51,754 nucleotides of DNA from Mycobacterium sp. 1165178.9 (GCF_001673555.1 NZ_LZMB01000580.1:1-51754), one strand, 5' to 3'; numbered from the stretch's first letter, positions 1 through 11,978 are shown. A program made the numbers and translations. The notes: a model not told the origin generated them from the letters alone.

Positions 1-987
1 CTCCACCGGCGAGTTGGCTCAGGCTGCCGAAAGTGCGCATGTCGACTTGTATTTCGAGGCGGCCGTCGCCGGCGCCATCCCCGTAATCCGTCCGCTGACA
101 CAGTCGTTGGCCGGCGACACGGTGTTACGGGTGGCCGGAATCGTCAACGGCACAACCAATTACATCTTGTCCGCGATGGACGACACCGGCGCCGACTACG
201 ACTCCGCGCTGGCCGAAGCCAGCGCGCTGGGTTACGCCGAGGCCGACCCCACCGCCGACGTCGAAGGCTACGACGCGGCGGCCAAAGCTGCGATTCTGGC
301 GTCCATCGCCTTTCACACCCGGGTCACCGCCGACGACGTCTACCGCGAAGGCATCACCAAGGTCACCCCGGCCGACTTCGAGTCGGCCCAGGCCCTGGGT
401 TGCACCATCAAGCTGCTGTCCATCTGCGAGCGCATCACGACCGACGATGGACACGAGCGAGTATCGGCGCGCGTGTATCCGGCGCTGGTGCCGTTGTCAC
501 ACCCGCTGGCCACGGTGAACGGCGCCTTCAACGCGGTCGTCGTCGAGGCGAAGGCCTCCGGCCGGTTGATGTTCTACGGCCAGGGTGCCGGCGGCGCGCC
601 GACCGCGTCCGCCGTGGCCGGTGACATGGTGATGGCCGCCCGCAACCGGGTGCTGGGCAGCCGCGGGCCGCGGGAATCCAGGTACGCCCAGCTTCCGGTA
701 GCCCCAATGGGTTTCATCTCCACGCGCTATTACGTCAGCATGAACGTCGCCGACAAGCCCGGCGTGCTGTCCTCGGTGGCGGCCGAATTCGCCAAGCGCG
801 AGGTGAGCATCGCCGAGGTCCGTCAGGAAGGCGTCGCAGACGAAGACGGACGACGGGTGGGCGCCCGTATCGTCGTGGTTACCCACACCGCCACGGACGC
901 CGCGCTGTCTGAAACCGTCGATGCGCTGGCCGATTTGGACGTCGTCGAGAGCGTGACCAGCGTGCTGCGATTGGAAGGGACCACCCT

Positions 988-991
<4 letters not shown>
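1..991 (+). CDS. hom (thrA): Homoserine dehydrogenase (5'-truncated by window)
   Basis: Homoserine dehydrogenase reduces aspartate semialdehyde to homoserine with NAD(P)H, the branch point towards threonine and methionine. The frame is open from base 2, so about 110 N-terminal residues, including the nucleotide-binding glycine loop, lie outside the window. What remains shows the family motif VNGTTNYIL, the catalytic-core stretch [17 protein letters not shown], and a C-terminal ACT domain over roughly the last 85 residues (starting near [18 protein letters not shown]), the usual site of threonine feedback control. The stop overlaps the thrC start by four bases (ATGA), so the two genes are probably translationally coupled. 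Identification is by family motifs and gene order hom-thrC-thrB. Confidence 0.96.
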
Positions 992-3160
<2,169 letters not shown>

Positions 3161-3185
3161 TCCATGGCGTGGCCGGAGGGTTTGC

Positions 3186-3214
3186 TTGCTTCCAGCAGGG
3201 ATGGGGGCTATCCT
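3186..3214 (+). promoter_or_regulatory. Candidate SigA promoter of rho
   Basis: TTGCTT (3186-3191), 17-bp spacer, TATCCT (3209-3214), lying 25 bp after thrB. Transcription from here would give rho a 5' leader of about 205 nt. Long rho leaders are associated with Rho autoregulation in other bacteria. The hexamers are seen directly; activity is inferred. Confidence 0.5.
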
Positions 3215-3427
3215 CGGAGCCGTCCAGCAATCGCAGCATCTGCATCTGCATACATACTGCCTTGCCGCTAGGACAACACCAATTCTTCTTGTGGACGAGG
3301 TTCGCCGCTTACTCCGCCGATCCAGGCGATCACCGTTGCAATGTCGATGATTGGGCGCACTCGGCAATTTGCCTGAATGCAACGAACCCCCCGTATGACC
3401 TGATCAGCGGGGGAAGAAAGGAAATCC

Positions 3428-5278
3428 GTGACTGATACGGACCTGTTCACGGCTGGCGAAAACACTGACGCCAATCAACTACCGAATGCCGTGACCACAG
3501 ACACTCCAGACGCGAAACCCAACGTGTCGGGCGGTGCACTGTCCACGATGGTGCTGCCCGAGCTGCGCGCGCTGGCCAATCAAGTTGGCGTCAAAGGGAC
3601 GTCGGGTATGCGCAAGAACGAACTGATTGCCGCGATCAAGGAAGTCCGGGGCCAGGCCAACGGCGCTCCCGCCAATGGCACCAAGTCCACTGAGGACAGC
3701 GCCAAGTCGGACAACCAAGGCACCGAGAAGAACGACAGCGCCGAAGCGCCGGCGTCCGAGCGTGACCAGAACGGTGCGACGACCGAGGCGCCCCGCCGTG
3801 AACGACGCGGCGCATCCCGCGAAGCGGGATCCTCCGCCCGCGGCAACGACGAGACCGACCGCGAGAGCTCGGGCAGCCGCGAGGGCGCCGCTCCCAATGA
3901 GGCTGACCGCCGCGAGAAAACCAAGCAAGACAACCAGAATGACGACCGCGGCCAAGACGGCGGCAGTGATCAGGATCAAAACTCCGGCGGCCAGCAGGGC
4001 CGCGGTAACTCGAACCAGCAAGACGACGACGGCGAGGGCCGTCAGGGCCGGCGGGGACGCCGCTTCCGTGACCGCCGCAGGCGGGGTGAGCGATCCGGTG
4101 AGGGTGGCGACACCGAGCTGCGCGAGGACGACGTCGTCCAGCCGGTGGCCGGCATTCTTGACGTCCTCGACAATTACGCCTTCGTGCGCACCTCCGGCTA
4201 CCTGGCGGGCCCGCATGACGTCTACGTGTCGATGAACATGGTGCGCAAGAACGGCCTTCGCCGAGGTGACGCCGTCACCGGCGCGGTCCGCGTGCCGAAG
4301 GACGGCGAACAGCCCAACCAGCGGCAGAAGTTCAACCCGCTGGTGCGCCTGGACAGCGTCAACGGCGGCTCGGTGGAGGACGCCAAGAAGCGGCCGGACT
4401 TTTCGAAGCTGACGCCGTTGTACCCCAACCAGCGGCTTCGTCTGGAGACCACCAGCGACCGGCTGACCACCCGGGTCATCGACCTGATCATGCCCATCGG
4501 CAAGGGCCAGCGTGCCCTGATCGTGTCGCCGCCCAAGGCCGGTAAGACGACGATCCTGCAGGACATCGCCAACGCGATCACCAGGAACAACCCGGAATGC
4601 CACCTCATGGTCGTGCTCGTCGATGAGCGGCCCGAGGAGGTCACCGACATGACCCGCTCGGTCAAGGGTGAGGTCATCGCCTCGACCTTCGACCGGCCGC
4701 CGTCGGACCACACCTCGGTCGCCGAGCTGGCGATCGAGCGGGCCAAGCGGCTGGTTGAGCAGGGCAAGGACGTCGTCGTGCTGCTGGACTCCATCACCCG
4801 GCTCGGGCGCGCCTACAACAACGCGTCGCCCGCCTCGGGGCGGATCCTGTCCGGTGGTGTCGACTCCACCGCGCTGTACCCGCCGAAGCGGTTCCTGGGC
4901 GCCGCCCGCAACATCGAGGAAGGCGGGTCGCTGACCATCATCGCTACCGCGATGGTCGAGACGGGGTCCACCGGTGACACGGTCATCTTCGAGGAGTTCA
5001 AGGGCACCGGTAACGCCGAGCTCAAGCTGGACCGCAAGATCTCCGAGCGGCGGGTCTTCCCGGCCGTCGACGTGAACCCGTCGGGCACCCGTAAGGACGA
5101 GTTGCTGCTGTCGCCGGACGAGTTCGGCATCGTGCACAAGCTGCGCCGCGTGCTGTCGGGCCTAGACTCGCATCAGGCCATCGACCTGCTGATGTCGCAG
5201 CTGCGCAAGACGAAGAACAACTACGAGTTCCTGGTCCAGGTGTCCAAGACGACGCCGGGGGCGATGGACAACGACTAG
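3428..5278 (+). CDS. rho: Transcription termination factor Rho
   Basis: Hexameric RNA-dependent ATPase that terminates transcription. The protein is 616 residues (about 602 in M. tuberculosis, 419 in E. coli); the extra length is a low-complexity insert between the N-terminal helix bundle (about residues 38-75, LPELRALANQVGVKGTSG) and the cold-shock RNA-binding domain (about 240 onward, VAGILDVLDNYAFVRTSGY). The insert, roughly 75-235, is rich in D, N, G, R and Q with RGRRGRRFRDRRRRG at its end. Walker A is PPKAGKTT (about 368-375) and Walker B VVVLLDSITR (about 449-458). GTG start at 3428 is preceded by AAGAAAGG. Large charged inserts of this kind are typical of actinobacterial Rho and bind RNA in the M. 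tuberculosis protein. Confidence 0.97.
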   Translation: MTDTDLFTAGENTDANQLPNAVTTDTPDAKPNVSGGALSTMVLPELRALANQVGVKGTSGMRKNELIAAIKEVRGQANGAPANGTKSTEDSAKSDNQGTEKNDSAEAPASERDQNGATTEAPRRERRGASREAGSSARGNDETDRESSGSREGAAPNEADRREKTKQDNQNDDRGQDGGSDQDQNSGGQQGRGNSNQQDDDGEGRQGRRGRRFRDRRRRGERSGEGGDTELREDDVVQPVAGILDVLDNYAFVRTSGYLAGPHDVYVSMNMVRKNGLRRGDAVTGAVRVPKDGEQPNQRQKFNPLVRLDSVNGGSVEDAKKRPDFSKLTPLYPNQRLRLETTSDRLTTRVIDLIMPIGKGQRALIVSPPKAGKTTILQDIANAITRNNPECHLMVVLVDERPEEVTDMTRSVKGEVIASTFDRPPSDHTSVAELAIERAKRLVEQGKDVVVLLDSITRLGRAYNNASPASGRILSGGVDSTALYPPKRFLGAARNIEEGGSLTIIATAMVETGSTGDTVIFEEFKGTGNAELKLDRKISERRVFPAVDVNPSGTRKDELLLSPDEFGIVHKLRRVLSGLDSHQAIDLLMSQLRKTKNNYEFLVQVSKTTPGAMDND

Positions 5279-5354
5279 CCCTTGGGGCGGACCCGAGGCC
5301 AAATCGGCCCTCCGGGAATGTACGGGCGCAGCTCGCTGTTTGGGATGATGGCAG

Positions 5355-5383
5355 TTGACCTGGCATAATCGAGCCTCGATTAT
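5355..5383 (+). promoter_or_regulatory. Candidate rpmE promoter overlapped by 19-bp palindrome
   Basis: TTGACC (5355-5360), 17-bp spacer and GATTAT (5378-5383) form a SigA-like promoter about 85 bp before rpmE. A perfect 9+1+9 palindrome, ATAATCGAG-C-CTCGATTAT (5365-5383), fills the spacer and includes the whole -10. A one-base centre favours a DNA operator over an RNA stem. No regulator is recognised. Confidence 0.5.
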
Positions 5384-5467
5384 CCGGCCACCGCTGAGGT
5401 TCTGCAGTTCACGCCCGACCGTCCGAGTTCGGACGGGGGCGGGCGACAAACGATCGAAGAGGACACC

Positions 5468-5698
5468 ATGAAAGCTGACATTCACCCCGCTTACGCGGAG
5501 ACCACGGTGCTCTGCGGGTGTGGCAACACCTTCCAGACGCGCAGCACCAAGGACGGCGGGCGCATCGTCGTCGAGGTGTGCTCGCAGTGCCACCCCTTCT
5601 ACACCGGCAAGCAGAAGATCCTCGACAGCGGTGGCCGGGTGGCCCGCTTCGAGAAGCGGTACGGCAAGCGCAGCGCCGGCGCTGCTGCCGACAAATAG
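5468..5698 (+). CDS. rpmE: 50S ribosomal protein L31 (zinc-binding form)
   Basis: A 76-residue L31 protein of the large ribosomal subunit, contributing to subunit bridging. It keeps the four zinc cysteines, Cys16 and Cys18 (CGCG) and Cys38 and Cys41 ([10 protein letters not shown]), so it is the C-plus zinc-binding form rather than the zinc-independent paralogue made under zinc starvation. GAAGAGGA precedes the ATG. It sits between rho and prfA as in other mycobacteria, with its own candidate promoter upstream and a large hairpin downstream. Confidence 0.97.
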   Translation: MKADIHPAYAETTVLCGCGNTFQTRSTKDGGRIVVEVCSQCHPFYTGKQKILDSGGRVARFEKRYGKRSAGAAADK

Positions 5699-5705
5699 CT
5701 CGGTT

Positions 5706-5751
5706 ACCGACGCCCGAACTGTGCGCACCGTCGCGCAGGCCGGGCGTCGGT
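5706..5751 (+). terminator. Hairpin between rpmE and prfA
   Basis: A perfect 11-bp stem, ACCGACGCCCG (5706-5716) with CGGGCGTCGGT (5741-5751), encloses a 24-nt loop that can itself pair TGCGC with GCGCA. It begins 8 bp after the rpmE stop and is followed by TTGCGTTTGCGG, a weak T-rich stretch. It could end or attenuate rpmE transcription before prfA. Confidence 0.55.
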
Positions 5752-5797
5752 TTGCGTTTGCGGTGATGACAGGCGAAGCGGGGCAGGAGGTGTGGCA

Positions 5798-6871
5798 GTG
5801 ACCAAGCCAGTACAGACCATTGATGTGCTGCTGGCTGAGCATGCCGACCTCGAGCGCCGGCTCGCAGACCCGGAATTGCACAGCAATCCCGACGAGGCCC
5901 GCAAGGCCGGACGGCGGTTCGCTCGGCTGGCCCCGATCGTGGGCACCTACCGAAAGCTGGTGGCCGCGCGCGACGACCTGGATACGGCGCGAGAGTTGGC
6001 CGCCGACGACGCGTCCTTCGCGGCCGAGGTCACGGATCTGGAAGCCCAGGTGTCGGAGTTGGACACCCAACTCACTGACATGCTGGCACCGCGCGACCCG
6101 CATGATCCCGACGACATCGTGCTCGAAGTGAAATCCGGTGAAGGCGGGGAGGAATCGGCTTTGTTCGCGGCCGACCTGGCCCGGATGTACATCCGCTACG
6201 CGGAACGGCATGGCTGGACCGTCACCGTCCTCGACGAAACCACTTCGGACCTCGGCGGTTACAAGGACGCGACGCTGGCGATCGCCAGCAAGGGTGACAC
6301 CGCCGACGGGGTCTGGTCGCGAATGAAATTCGAGGGCGGAGTACACCGGGTGCAACGCGTCCCGGTGACGGAATCCCAAGGCCGCGTTCATACTTCGGCG
6401 GCCGGCGTGCTGGTGTATCCCGAACCCGAAGAAGTCGGTGAGGTGCAGATCGACGAGTCGGACCTGCGCATCGATGTCTATCGCTCGTCGGGCAAGGGCG
6501 GCCAGGGTGTCAACACCACCGACTCTGCGGTGCGCATCACGCACCTGCCTACCGGCATCGTCGTCACCTGCCAGAACGAACGCTCACAGCTGCAGAACAA
6601 AGCCCGCGCGCTGCAGGTCCTGGCCGCCCGTCTGCAGGCGTTGGCTGAGGAGCAGGCACTGGCGGATGCCTCGGCGGACCGGGCCAGCCAGATTCGCACC
6701 GTCGACCGCAGCGAACGCATCCGGACGTATAACTTTCCGGAAAACCGGATTGCGGACCATCGCATCAATTTCAAGTCGCACAACCTCGACCAGGTTCTCG
6801 ACGGCGACCTCGACGCCTTGTTTGACGCACTGGCCGCCGCCGACAAGCAGTCCCGGCTGCAACAGGCATGA
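5798..6871 (+). CDS. prfA: Peptide chain release factor 1
   Basis: RF1 recognises UAA and UAG and triggers peptide release. The 357-residue length equals that of M. tuberculosis RF1. The class I catalytic GGQ is at residues 234-236 ([10 protein letters not shown]), and the codon-recognition P-x-T tripeptide lies in RVPVTESQG. Two GTGs are possible (5792 and 5798). AGGAGG at 5785-5790 lies 7 nt before 5798 but only 1 nt before 5792, so 5798 is chosen. The stop overlaps the start of prmC, the methylase that modifies this GGQ glutamine. Confidence 0.97.
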   Translation: MTKPVQTIDVLLAEHADLERRLADPELHSNPDEARKAGRRFARLAPIVGTYRKLVAARDDLDTARELAADDASFAAEVTDLEAQVSELDTQLTDMLAPRDPHDPDDIVLEVKSGEGGEESALFAADLARMYIRYAERHGWTVTVLDETTSDLGGYKDATLAIASKGDTADGVWSRMKFEGGVHRVQRVPVTESQGRVHTSAAGVLVYPEPEEVGEVQIDESDLRIDVYRSSGKGGQGVNTTDSAVRITHLPTGIVVTCQNERSQLQNKARALQVLAARLQALAEEQALADASADRASQIRTVDRSERIRTYNFPENRIADHRINFKSHNLDQVLDGDLDALFDALAAADKQSRLQQA

Positions 6872-7746
6872 ACGCCCTGCGGCGCGCGATCGACGATGCT
6901 GCGGTCACCCTTGCCGAAGCGGGAATCGATTCTGCGCGTTGGGATGCCGAGCAGCTGGCGGCGCATTTGGCGGAAACTGACCGCGGGCGCCTGGGTCTGC
7001 TGGATCCCCCCGACGACGACTTCCTGGGGCGCTACCGCGACGTCGTGGCCGCGCGTTCGCAACGGGTGCCATTGCAACATCTCCTGGGGACCGCGGCATT
7101 CGGCCCCGTCACGCTGCACGTGGGACCCGGTGTCTTCACACCCCGCCCCGAGACCGAGGCGCTGCTGGAATGGGCTACCGCGCAACAACTCGCGCCGCAG
7201 GCCGTCATCGTCGACTTGTGCACCGGGTCGGGCGCTTTGGCGGTGGCGCTGGCCCACCACCGGCCCGCGGCGCGCATCGTCGCCATCGATAACTCCGATA
7301 CCGCGCTGGAATACGCGCGCCGCAACGCACAGGGCACGGCTATCGAGCTGCTGTGCGCCGACGTCACCGAACTGGCATCCGACCCGGGACTGCTCACCGA
7401 ACTGGACGGTCGAGTCGACATGTTGGTGGCCAACCCGCCCTATGTGCCCGATGATGCCGTGCTGGACCCCGAAGTCGCGCAATACGATCCGCATCAGGCC
7501 GTCTTCGGCGGCCCGGACGGATTGGCGGTGATCGCCCCCCTCGTCCGTCTCGCCGGTCGCTGGCTACGTCCGGGCGGACTGATCGGCGTCGAGCACGATG
7601 ACACCACCTCGGCGCAGACGGTGGAATTATTCGATCGCACAGAATCTTTCGAAGACGTCAGGGCCCGCCGAGACCTGACCGGCCGGCCCCGATTCGTGAC
7701 AGCCCGCAGGAAAGCAACACCGGGGGAGAACGACGCCAATGGCTGA
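6868..7746 (+). CDS. prmC (hemK): Release factor glutamine N5-methyltransferase
   Basis: SAM-dependent methylase of the GGQ glutamine in release factors 1 and 2. The 292-residue protein has an N-terminal helical substrate domain (about 1-85), the SAM-binding motif [15 protein letters not shown] (about 112-126) and the diagnostic catalytic NPPY (VANPPYVPD). The start overlaps the prfA stop by four bases, placing enzyme and substrate in one coupled unit. It overlaps the next gene by eight bases. Historically named hemK, but a role in haem synthesis is not supported. Confidence 0.96.
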   Translation: MNALRRAIDDAAVTLAEAGIDSARWDAEQLAAHLAETDRGRLGLLDPPDDDFLGRYRDVVAARSQRVPLQHLLGTAAFGPVTLHVGPGVFTPRPETEALLEWATAQQLAPQAVIVDLCTGSGALAVALAHHRPAARIVAIDNSDTALEYARRNAQGTAIELLCADVTELASDPGLLTELDGRVDMLVANPPYVPDDAVLDPEVAQYDPHQAVFGGPDGLAVIAPLVRLAGRWLRPGGLIGVEHDDTTSAQTVELFDRTESFEDVRARRDLTGRPRFVTARRKATPGENDANG

Positions 7747-8398
7747 CGTCTTCGACTGTGCGGATCCCGGTCAGCGCTCACTCGGAATCGCCGCGGCGGC
7801 AGGAGCGCTCAAGGGCGGCCGCCTGGTCGTCATGCCGACCGACACGGTGTACGGCATCGGCGCCGACGCGTTCAACGGCGCCGCGGTCTCCGCGTTGCTG
7901 TCGGCGAAGGGCCGGGGGCGCGACATGCCGGTGGGTGTGCTGGTCGGCTCCTGGCACACCATCGAGGGCCTCGTCTACACCATGCCGGACGGGGCCCGCG
8001 ACCTGATCCGCGCCTTCTGGCCGGGCGCGTTGAGCCTCGTGGTGAGCCAGGCGCCGTCATTGCAGTGGGATCTCGGCGACGCCCGCGGCACGGTGATGTT
8101 GCGAATGCCGCTGCACCCCGTTGCCATTGAACTATTGCGCGAAGTCGGGCCGCTGGCGGTGTCGAGCGCCAATGTCTCCGGCCGTCCCGCCGCCGTGAAT
8201 GCCGACCAGGCACGCGGCCAGCTCGGCGATCTGGTGGACGTCTATCTGGAAGCGGGTCCGTCCGACCAAGGCGCAGCCTCCACGATCGTCGACCTGACCG
8301 GTGCCACGCCGCGGATTCTGCGGGCGGGTCCGGTGAGCGCGGAACGGATCGCCGAAGTACTCGCCGTCGATCCGGAAAGCTTGACCGCCCCGGCCTGA
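7739..8398 (+). CDS. Threonylcarbamoyl-AMP synthase (TsaC/Sua5 family)
   Basis: SUA5/YrdC/YwlC family enzyme that makes threonylcarbamoyl-AMP from threonine, bicarbonate and ATP for the t6A37 modification of ANN-decoding tRNAs. The 219-residue protein is a single YrdC domain without the extra Sua5 C-terminal domain. Recognisable motifs are MPTDTVYGIGADAF near residue 33, KGRGRDMPVGVLV near 60 and VSSANVSGRPAA near 140. Its ATG overlaps the prmC stop, so prfA-prmC-tsaC-type genes form one unit (Rv1299-Rv1301 order in M. tuberculosis). Confidence 0.93.
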   Translation: MADVFDCADPGQRSLGIAAAAGALKGGRLVVMPTDTVYGIGADAFNGAAVSALLSAKGRGRDMPVGVLVGSWHTIEGLVYTMPDGARDLIRAFWPGALSLVVSQAPSLQWDLGDARGTVMLRMPLHPVAIELLREVGPLAVSSANVSGRPAAVNADQARGQLGDLVDVYLEAGPSDQGAASTIVDLTGATPRILRAGPVSAERIAEVLAVDPESLTAPA

Positions 8399-8432
8399 CT
8401 GGATCGGTTGTCGAGGTGCCAGGTTTGTCCAG

Positions 8433-8438
8433 TACGGT
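8433..8438 (+). promoter_or_regulatory. -10 element for leaderless wecA transcript
   Basis: TACGGT ends 7 nt before the ATG at 8446; TTGTCG (8408-8413) is a possible -35 at 19 bp. The position predicts transcription starting on or next to the start codon. Confidence 0.45.
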
Positions 8439-8445
8439 CTCGGTG

Positions 8446-9636
8446 ATGTCCAGCGATGTGACTAACCTTGCCGGTGGGTTGCTGGCGCTGGGAGACCGCG
8501 GCACCGGTGTTCCGCTTCGTGAGCTGGCGCTGGTGGGCTTGACCGCAGCAATAATCACCTACTTCGCGACCGGACCGGTGCGGGTGCTGGCCACCCGGCT
8601 GGGCGCGGTCGCCTACCCGCGGGAGCGCGACGTCCACGTGACGCCGACCCCCCGGATGGGTGGGCTGGCAATGTTCCTCGGCGTCATCACGGCTGTCTTT
8701 CTGGCGTCCCAACTTCCCGCGCTCACCCGTGGATTCGTGTACTCCACCGGCATGCCGGCCGTGTTGGTGGCCGGCGCGGTCATCATGGGTATCGGTCTTA
8801 TCGACGACCGTTGGGGTCTTGATGCTTTGACCAAGTTCGCCGGGCAGATCACCGCGGCCAGCGTGTTGGTCACCATGGGCGTGGCATGGAGCGTCCTTTA
8901 CATCCCCATCGGCGGCGTCGGCACCATCGTGCTCGACCAGGCCTCATCGATCCTGCTGACCCTGGCGCTGACCGTGTCGGTCGTCAACGCGATGAACTTC
9001 GTAGACGGCCTCGACGGTCTGGCCGCCGGGCTGGGCCTGATCACGGCGCTGGCGATCTGCATGTTCTCGGTCGGCCTGCTGCGCGACCACGGTGGTGACG
9101 TCCTGTTCTATCCGCCCGCGGTGATTTCGGTGGTGCTCGCCGGGGCCTGCCTGGGCTTTCTGCCGCACAACTTCCACCGCGCCAAAATCTTCATGGGCGA
9201 CTCCGGCTCCATGCTGATTGGTCTGATGCTGTCGGCCGCGTCGACGACGGCCGCCGGGCCCGTCTCGCAGAACGCCTACGGCGCCCGCGATGTGTTCGTG
9301 CTGCTGTCCCCGTTCCTCCTGGTGGCCGCGGTCATTTTTGTGCCGATGCTCGATTTGCTGCTGGCGATCGTGCGCCGCACCCGCGCGGGTCGCAGCGCGT
9401 TCAGCCCGGACAAGATGCACCTGCATCACCGGTTGCTGCAGATTGGCCATTCGCACCGTCGGGTGGTGTTGCTGATCTATCTGTGGGTCGGGATCGTCGC
9501 GTTCGGCGCGGCCAGCACGATTTTCTTCCGGCCGCGCGATACCGCCGCGGTGATGCTGGGCGCCATCGTGGTGGCCGGCATCGCCACGGCGATCCCGCTT
9601 CTGCGCGGTCGAGACGAGTACTACGACGAGGAGTAG
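8446..9636 (+). CDS. wecA (rfe): UDP-GlcNAc:decaprenyl-phosphate GlcNAc-1-phosphate transferase
   Basis: Integral membrane enzyme that moves GlcNAc-1-phosphate onto decaprenyl phosphate, starting the linker that joins arabinogalactan to peptidoglycan. The protein has about ten hydrophobic segments. Family motifs are LIDDRWGLD, NAMNFVDGLDGLAAG, the FMGDSGSMLIG loop and the histidine-rich KMHLHHRLLQIGHSHRR. The frame can start at GTG 8416 (406 aa), but ATG 8446 (396 aa) begins MSSDV, matching the M. tuberculosis protein from its VSSDV onward, and has a -10-like hexamer 7 nt upstream. The initiation site is therefore probable rather than certain. Confidence 0.94.
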   Translation: MSSDVTNLAGGLLALGDRGTGVPLRELALVGLTAAIITYFATGPVRVLATRLGAVAYPRERDVHVTPTPRMGGLAMFLGVITAVFLASQLPALTRGFVYSTGMPAVLVAGAVIMGIGLIDDRWGLDALTKFAGQITAASVLVTMGVAWSVLYIPIGGVGTIVLDQASSILLTLALTVSVVNAMNFVDGLDGLAAGLGLITALAICMFSVGLLRDHGGDVLFYPPAVISVVLAGACLGFLPHNFHRAKIFMGDSGSMLIGLMLSAASTTAAGPVSQNAYGARDVFVLLSPFLLVAAVIFVPMLDLLLAIVRRTRAGRSAFSPDKMHLHHRLLQIGHSHRRVVLLIYLWVGIVAFGAASTIFFRPRDTAAVMLGAIVVAGIATAIPLLRGRDEYYDEE

Positions 9637-9696
9637 TAGTAGGGTCGGCGGTGTGGTACGGTGCTGGTAGAACCCCAAAAAGCCGCGCAGGCGACC

Positions 9697-9725
9697 GGCC
9701 CATCGGAGGCTGATCCGACCGGGCT
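9697..9725 (+). promoter_or_regulatory. Leader hairpin before the atp operon (weak)
   Basis: TCGGA (9703-9707) and TCCGA (9714-9718) pair around GGCTGA, extended by GGCCC with GGGCT across a small bulge. It lies in the 216-bp wecA-atpI gap, which otherwise shows only a candidate -10, TACGCT (9781-9786), about 66 bp before atpI. Confidence 0.3.
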
Positions 9726-9780
9726 GGTTTAGGACCGGCCTCGGGAGCTACCCCTTGGGTGATTCAACTGTGACGTGCGA

Positions 9781-9786
9781 TACGCT
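9781..9786 (+). promoter_or_regulatory. Candidate -10 for the atp operon
   Basis: TACGCT within GCGATACGCTCGG fits the mycobacterial TANNNT pattern. No convincing -35 is seen at 17-18 bp. It would give a leader of about 60 nt to the atpI GTG. Confidence 0.3.
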
Positions 9787-9852
9787 CGGCGGACCACCGA
9801 TCAGTCGGTCGGGGGGGTTCCCGTTTTACCAACCTGGGATTGAGGTGCTGCG

Positions 9853-10344
9853 GTGACGACACCAGCGCAAGACGCGCCGTTGGTGTTCCCCTCTGTTGCT
9901 TTCCGTCCGGTTCGGCTCTTCGCTATCAGCATTGCCATCACTGCGGTCGCGGTGCTCGCCGCCGGACTGTCCGGTCACTTGATGGTCGGAGTCTTCTTCG
10001 GTGTCGGACTTCTCCTGGGTTTGCTCAATGCGGTGCTTGTGCGTCGCTCCGTTGAATCGATCACCAGCAAGGATCACCCGCTGAAAAGGTCGATGGCGGT
10101 CAACTCGGCGTCACGGCTGGCCATCATTACCGTCGTCGGGCTGATCATCGCCTACGTCTTTCGGCCCGCCGGCCTGGGTGTCGTGTTCGGATTGGCGCTT
10201 TTCCAGGTCCTCTTGGTCTTCTCGACAGCGCTTCCGGTGTGGAAGAAGCTGCGCGCCGGCGACTGGGCGGAGTCTTCGGACGGGGCCGAAGGCGGCGTGA
10301 TCGCAGGATCGGACGGAACGGAAGGTAAGGAACAGCAACGATGA
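9853..10344 (+). CDS. atpI: ATP synthase assembly protein I
   Basis: Small membrane protein at the head of the F1Fo operon, the position of Rv1303 in M. tuberculosis; AtpI proteins help assemble or stabilise the c-ring. The 163-residue protein has about four hydrophobic segments (near 20-40, 45-58, 85-105, 108-125) followed by a polar, acidic tail ([13 protein letters not shown]). The GTG start is preceded by TTGAGGTG. The stop overlaps atpB by four bases. Confidence 0.85.
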   Translation: MTTPAQDAPLVFPSVAFRPVRLFAISIAITAVAVLAAGLSGHLMVGVFFGVGLLLGLLNAVLVRRSVESITSKDHPLKRSMAVNSASRLAIITVVGLIIAYVFRPAGLGVVFGLALFQVLLVFSTALPVWKKLRAGDWAESSDGAEGGVIAGSDGTEGKEQQR

Positions 10345-11099
10345 CTGGGACGACGTTCCTGGCCGAGTCGGCAATCGAGGTTGGCGAGCACAATAAAGCC
10401 ACGTGGCTTGGCCTGACCGTCAACACCGACACGATTCTGTCGACCGCGATCGCCGCGGTGATCGTGCTCGGTCTGGCCTTCTTCTTGCGCGCGAAGATCA
10501 CGTCCAAGGGCGTGCCGAGTGGCGTTCAGCTGTTCTGGGAGGCGATCACCGAACAGATGCGCGGACAGATCGAGAGCGCTATCGGCATGCGGATCGCCCC
10601 GTTCGTGCTGCCGTTGGCCGTCACGATCTTCGTGTTCATTTTGATCTCCAACTGGCTGTCGGTCCTCCCGCTGCAGTACAAGGACAAATCCGGGCACGCT
10701 AGCGAGTTGCTGAAGTCGGCGGCGGCGGACATCAATTACGTTCTGGCGCTGGCCCTTTTCGTCTTCGTCTGCTACCACGTGGCGGGCATCTGGCGCCGCG
10801 GCATAATCGGGCATCCGCTGGCGGTGGTCAAGGGTCACGTGGCGTTCTTGGCGCCGATCAACCTCGTCGAAGAGCTCGCCAAGCCCATCTCGCTGTCGCT
10901 CCGACTTTTCGGCAACATCTTCGCCGGCGGCATCCTGGTCGCGCTGATCGCGATGTTCCCGCCGTACATCATGTGGGCGCCCAATGCGATCTGGAAGGCC
11001 TTCGACCTGTTCGTGGGGGCGATCCAGGCCTTCATCTTCTCGATCCTGACCATCCTGTACTTCAGTCAGTCGATGGAGATCGAGGACCACCATGACTGA
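10341..11099 (+). CDS. atpB: ATP synthase subunit a
   Basis: Subunit a forms the proton half-channels of Fo beside the c-ring. The 252-residue protein has five to six membrane helices. The essential arginine is Arg188 in [17 protein letters not shown] overlaps the atpI stop (ATGA). The 78-bp gap to atpE is the largest before atpH in this operon and contains a perfect hairpin. Confidence 0.97.
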   Translation: MTGTTFLAESAIEVGEHNKATWLGLTVNTDTILSTAIAAVIVLGLAFFLRAKITSKGVPSGVQLFWEAITEQMRGQIESAIGMRIAPFVLPLAVTIFVFILISNWLSVLPLQYKDKSGHASELLKSAAADINYVLALALFVFVCYHVAGIWRRGIIGHPLAVVKGHVAFLAPINLVEELAKPISLSLRLFGNIFAGGILVALIAMFPPYIMWAPNAIWKAFDLFVGAIQAFIFSILTILYFSQSMEIEDHHD

Positions 11100-11120
11100 G
11101 ACAACCACGAATCATTTTGA

Positions 11121-11432
<312 letters not shown>

Positions 11433-11441
11433 TTCGCTGCA

Positions 11442-11972
11442 ATGCGTGACGCGAGTCTGAGCATTTTGGCATCCAGCCAGGTGGTGGCCGAGGGAGGCAA
11501 CAACTTCCTCGTCCCCAACGGCACCTTCTTCTTCGTGCTGGCGATCTTCCTGATCGTGCTGGCCGTCATCGGCACATTCGTCGTGCCGCCGGTGATGAGG
11601 GTCTTGCACGAGCGCGAGGCCATGGTCGCCAAGACGGCTGCCGACAACAAGAAGGCGACCGAGCAATTCGAAGCGGCCAAGGCCGACTACGAAGAAACCC
11701 TGAGCGAGGCGCGGGTTCAGGCGTCGTCGTTGCGCGACAATGCCCGCGCCGAAGGTCGTAAGGTGGTCGAAGACGCGCGCGCCCGTGCCGAACAACAGGT
11801 GATGTCGACGTTGCAAATGGCATCCGAGCAATTGAAGCGGGAGAGGGACGCCGTGGAACTGGATCTGCGTGCCAACGTTGCGTCGATGTCGGCGACGTTG
11901 GCAAGTCGCATCCTCGGCGTCGACGTCGCCCCCGCCGCGACCACATCCGCAACCAAGACATCCGGACGGTAA
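11442..11972 (+). CDS. atpF: ATP synthase subunit b
   Basis: Peripheral stalk subunit: a single membrane helix near residues 28-50 ([20 protein letters not shown]) followed by a long charged coiled coil rich in E, K and A to the end. It has 176 residues, a few more than M. tuberculosis AtpF (about 171), with variation at both ends. The ATG at 11442 has no obvious ribosome site and lies 9 bp after atpE, consistent with translational coupling. Confidence 0.95.
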   Translation: MRDASLSILASSQVVAEGGNNFLVPNGTFFFVLAIFLIVLAVIGTFVVPPVMRVLHEREAMVAKTAADNKKATEQFEAAKADYEETLSEARVQASSLRDNARAEGRKVVEDARARAEQQVMSTLQMASEQLKRERDAVELDLRANVASMSATLASRILGVDVAPAATTSATKTSGR

Positions 11973-11978
11973 ATACGT

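Noticed and set aside
3479-5137. 552-codon antisense frame over rho
   Set aside because: Low-complexity shadow of the Rho coding strand; no recognisable motif or start signal.
5792-5797. Upstream GTG start for prfA
   Set aside because: Only 1 nt from AGGAGG; the GTG at 5798 has proper spacing and family length.
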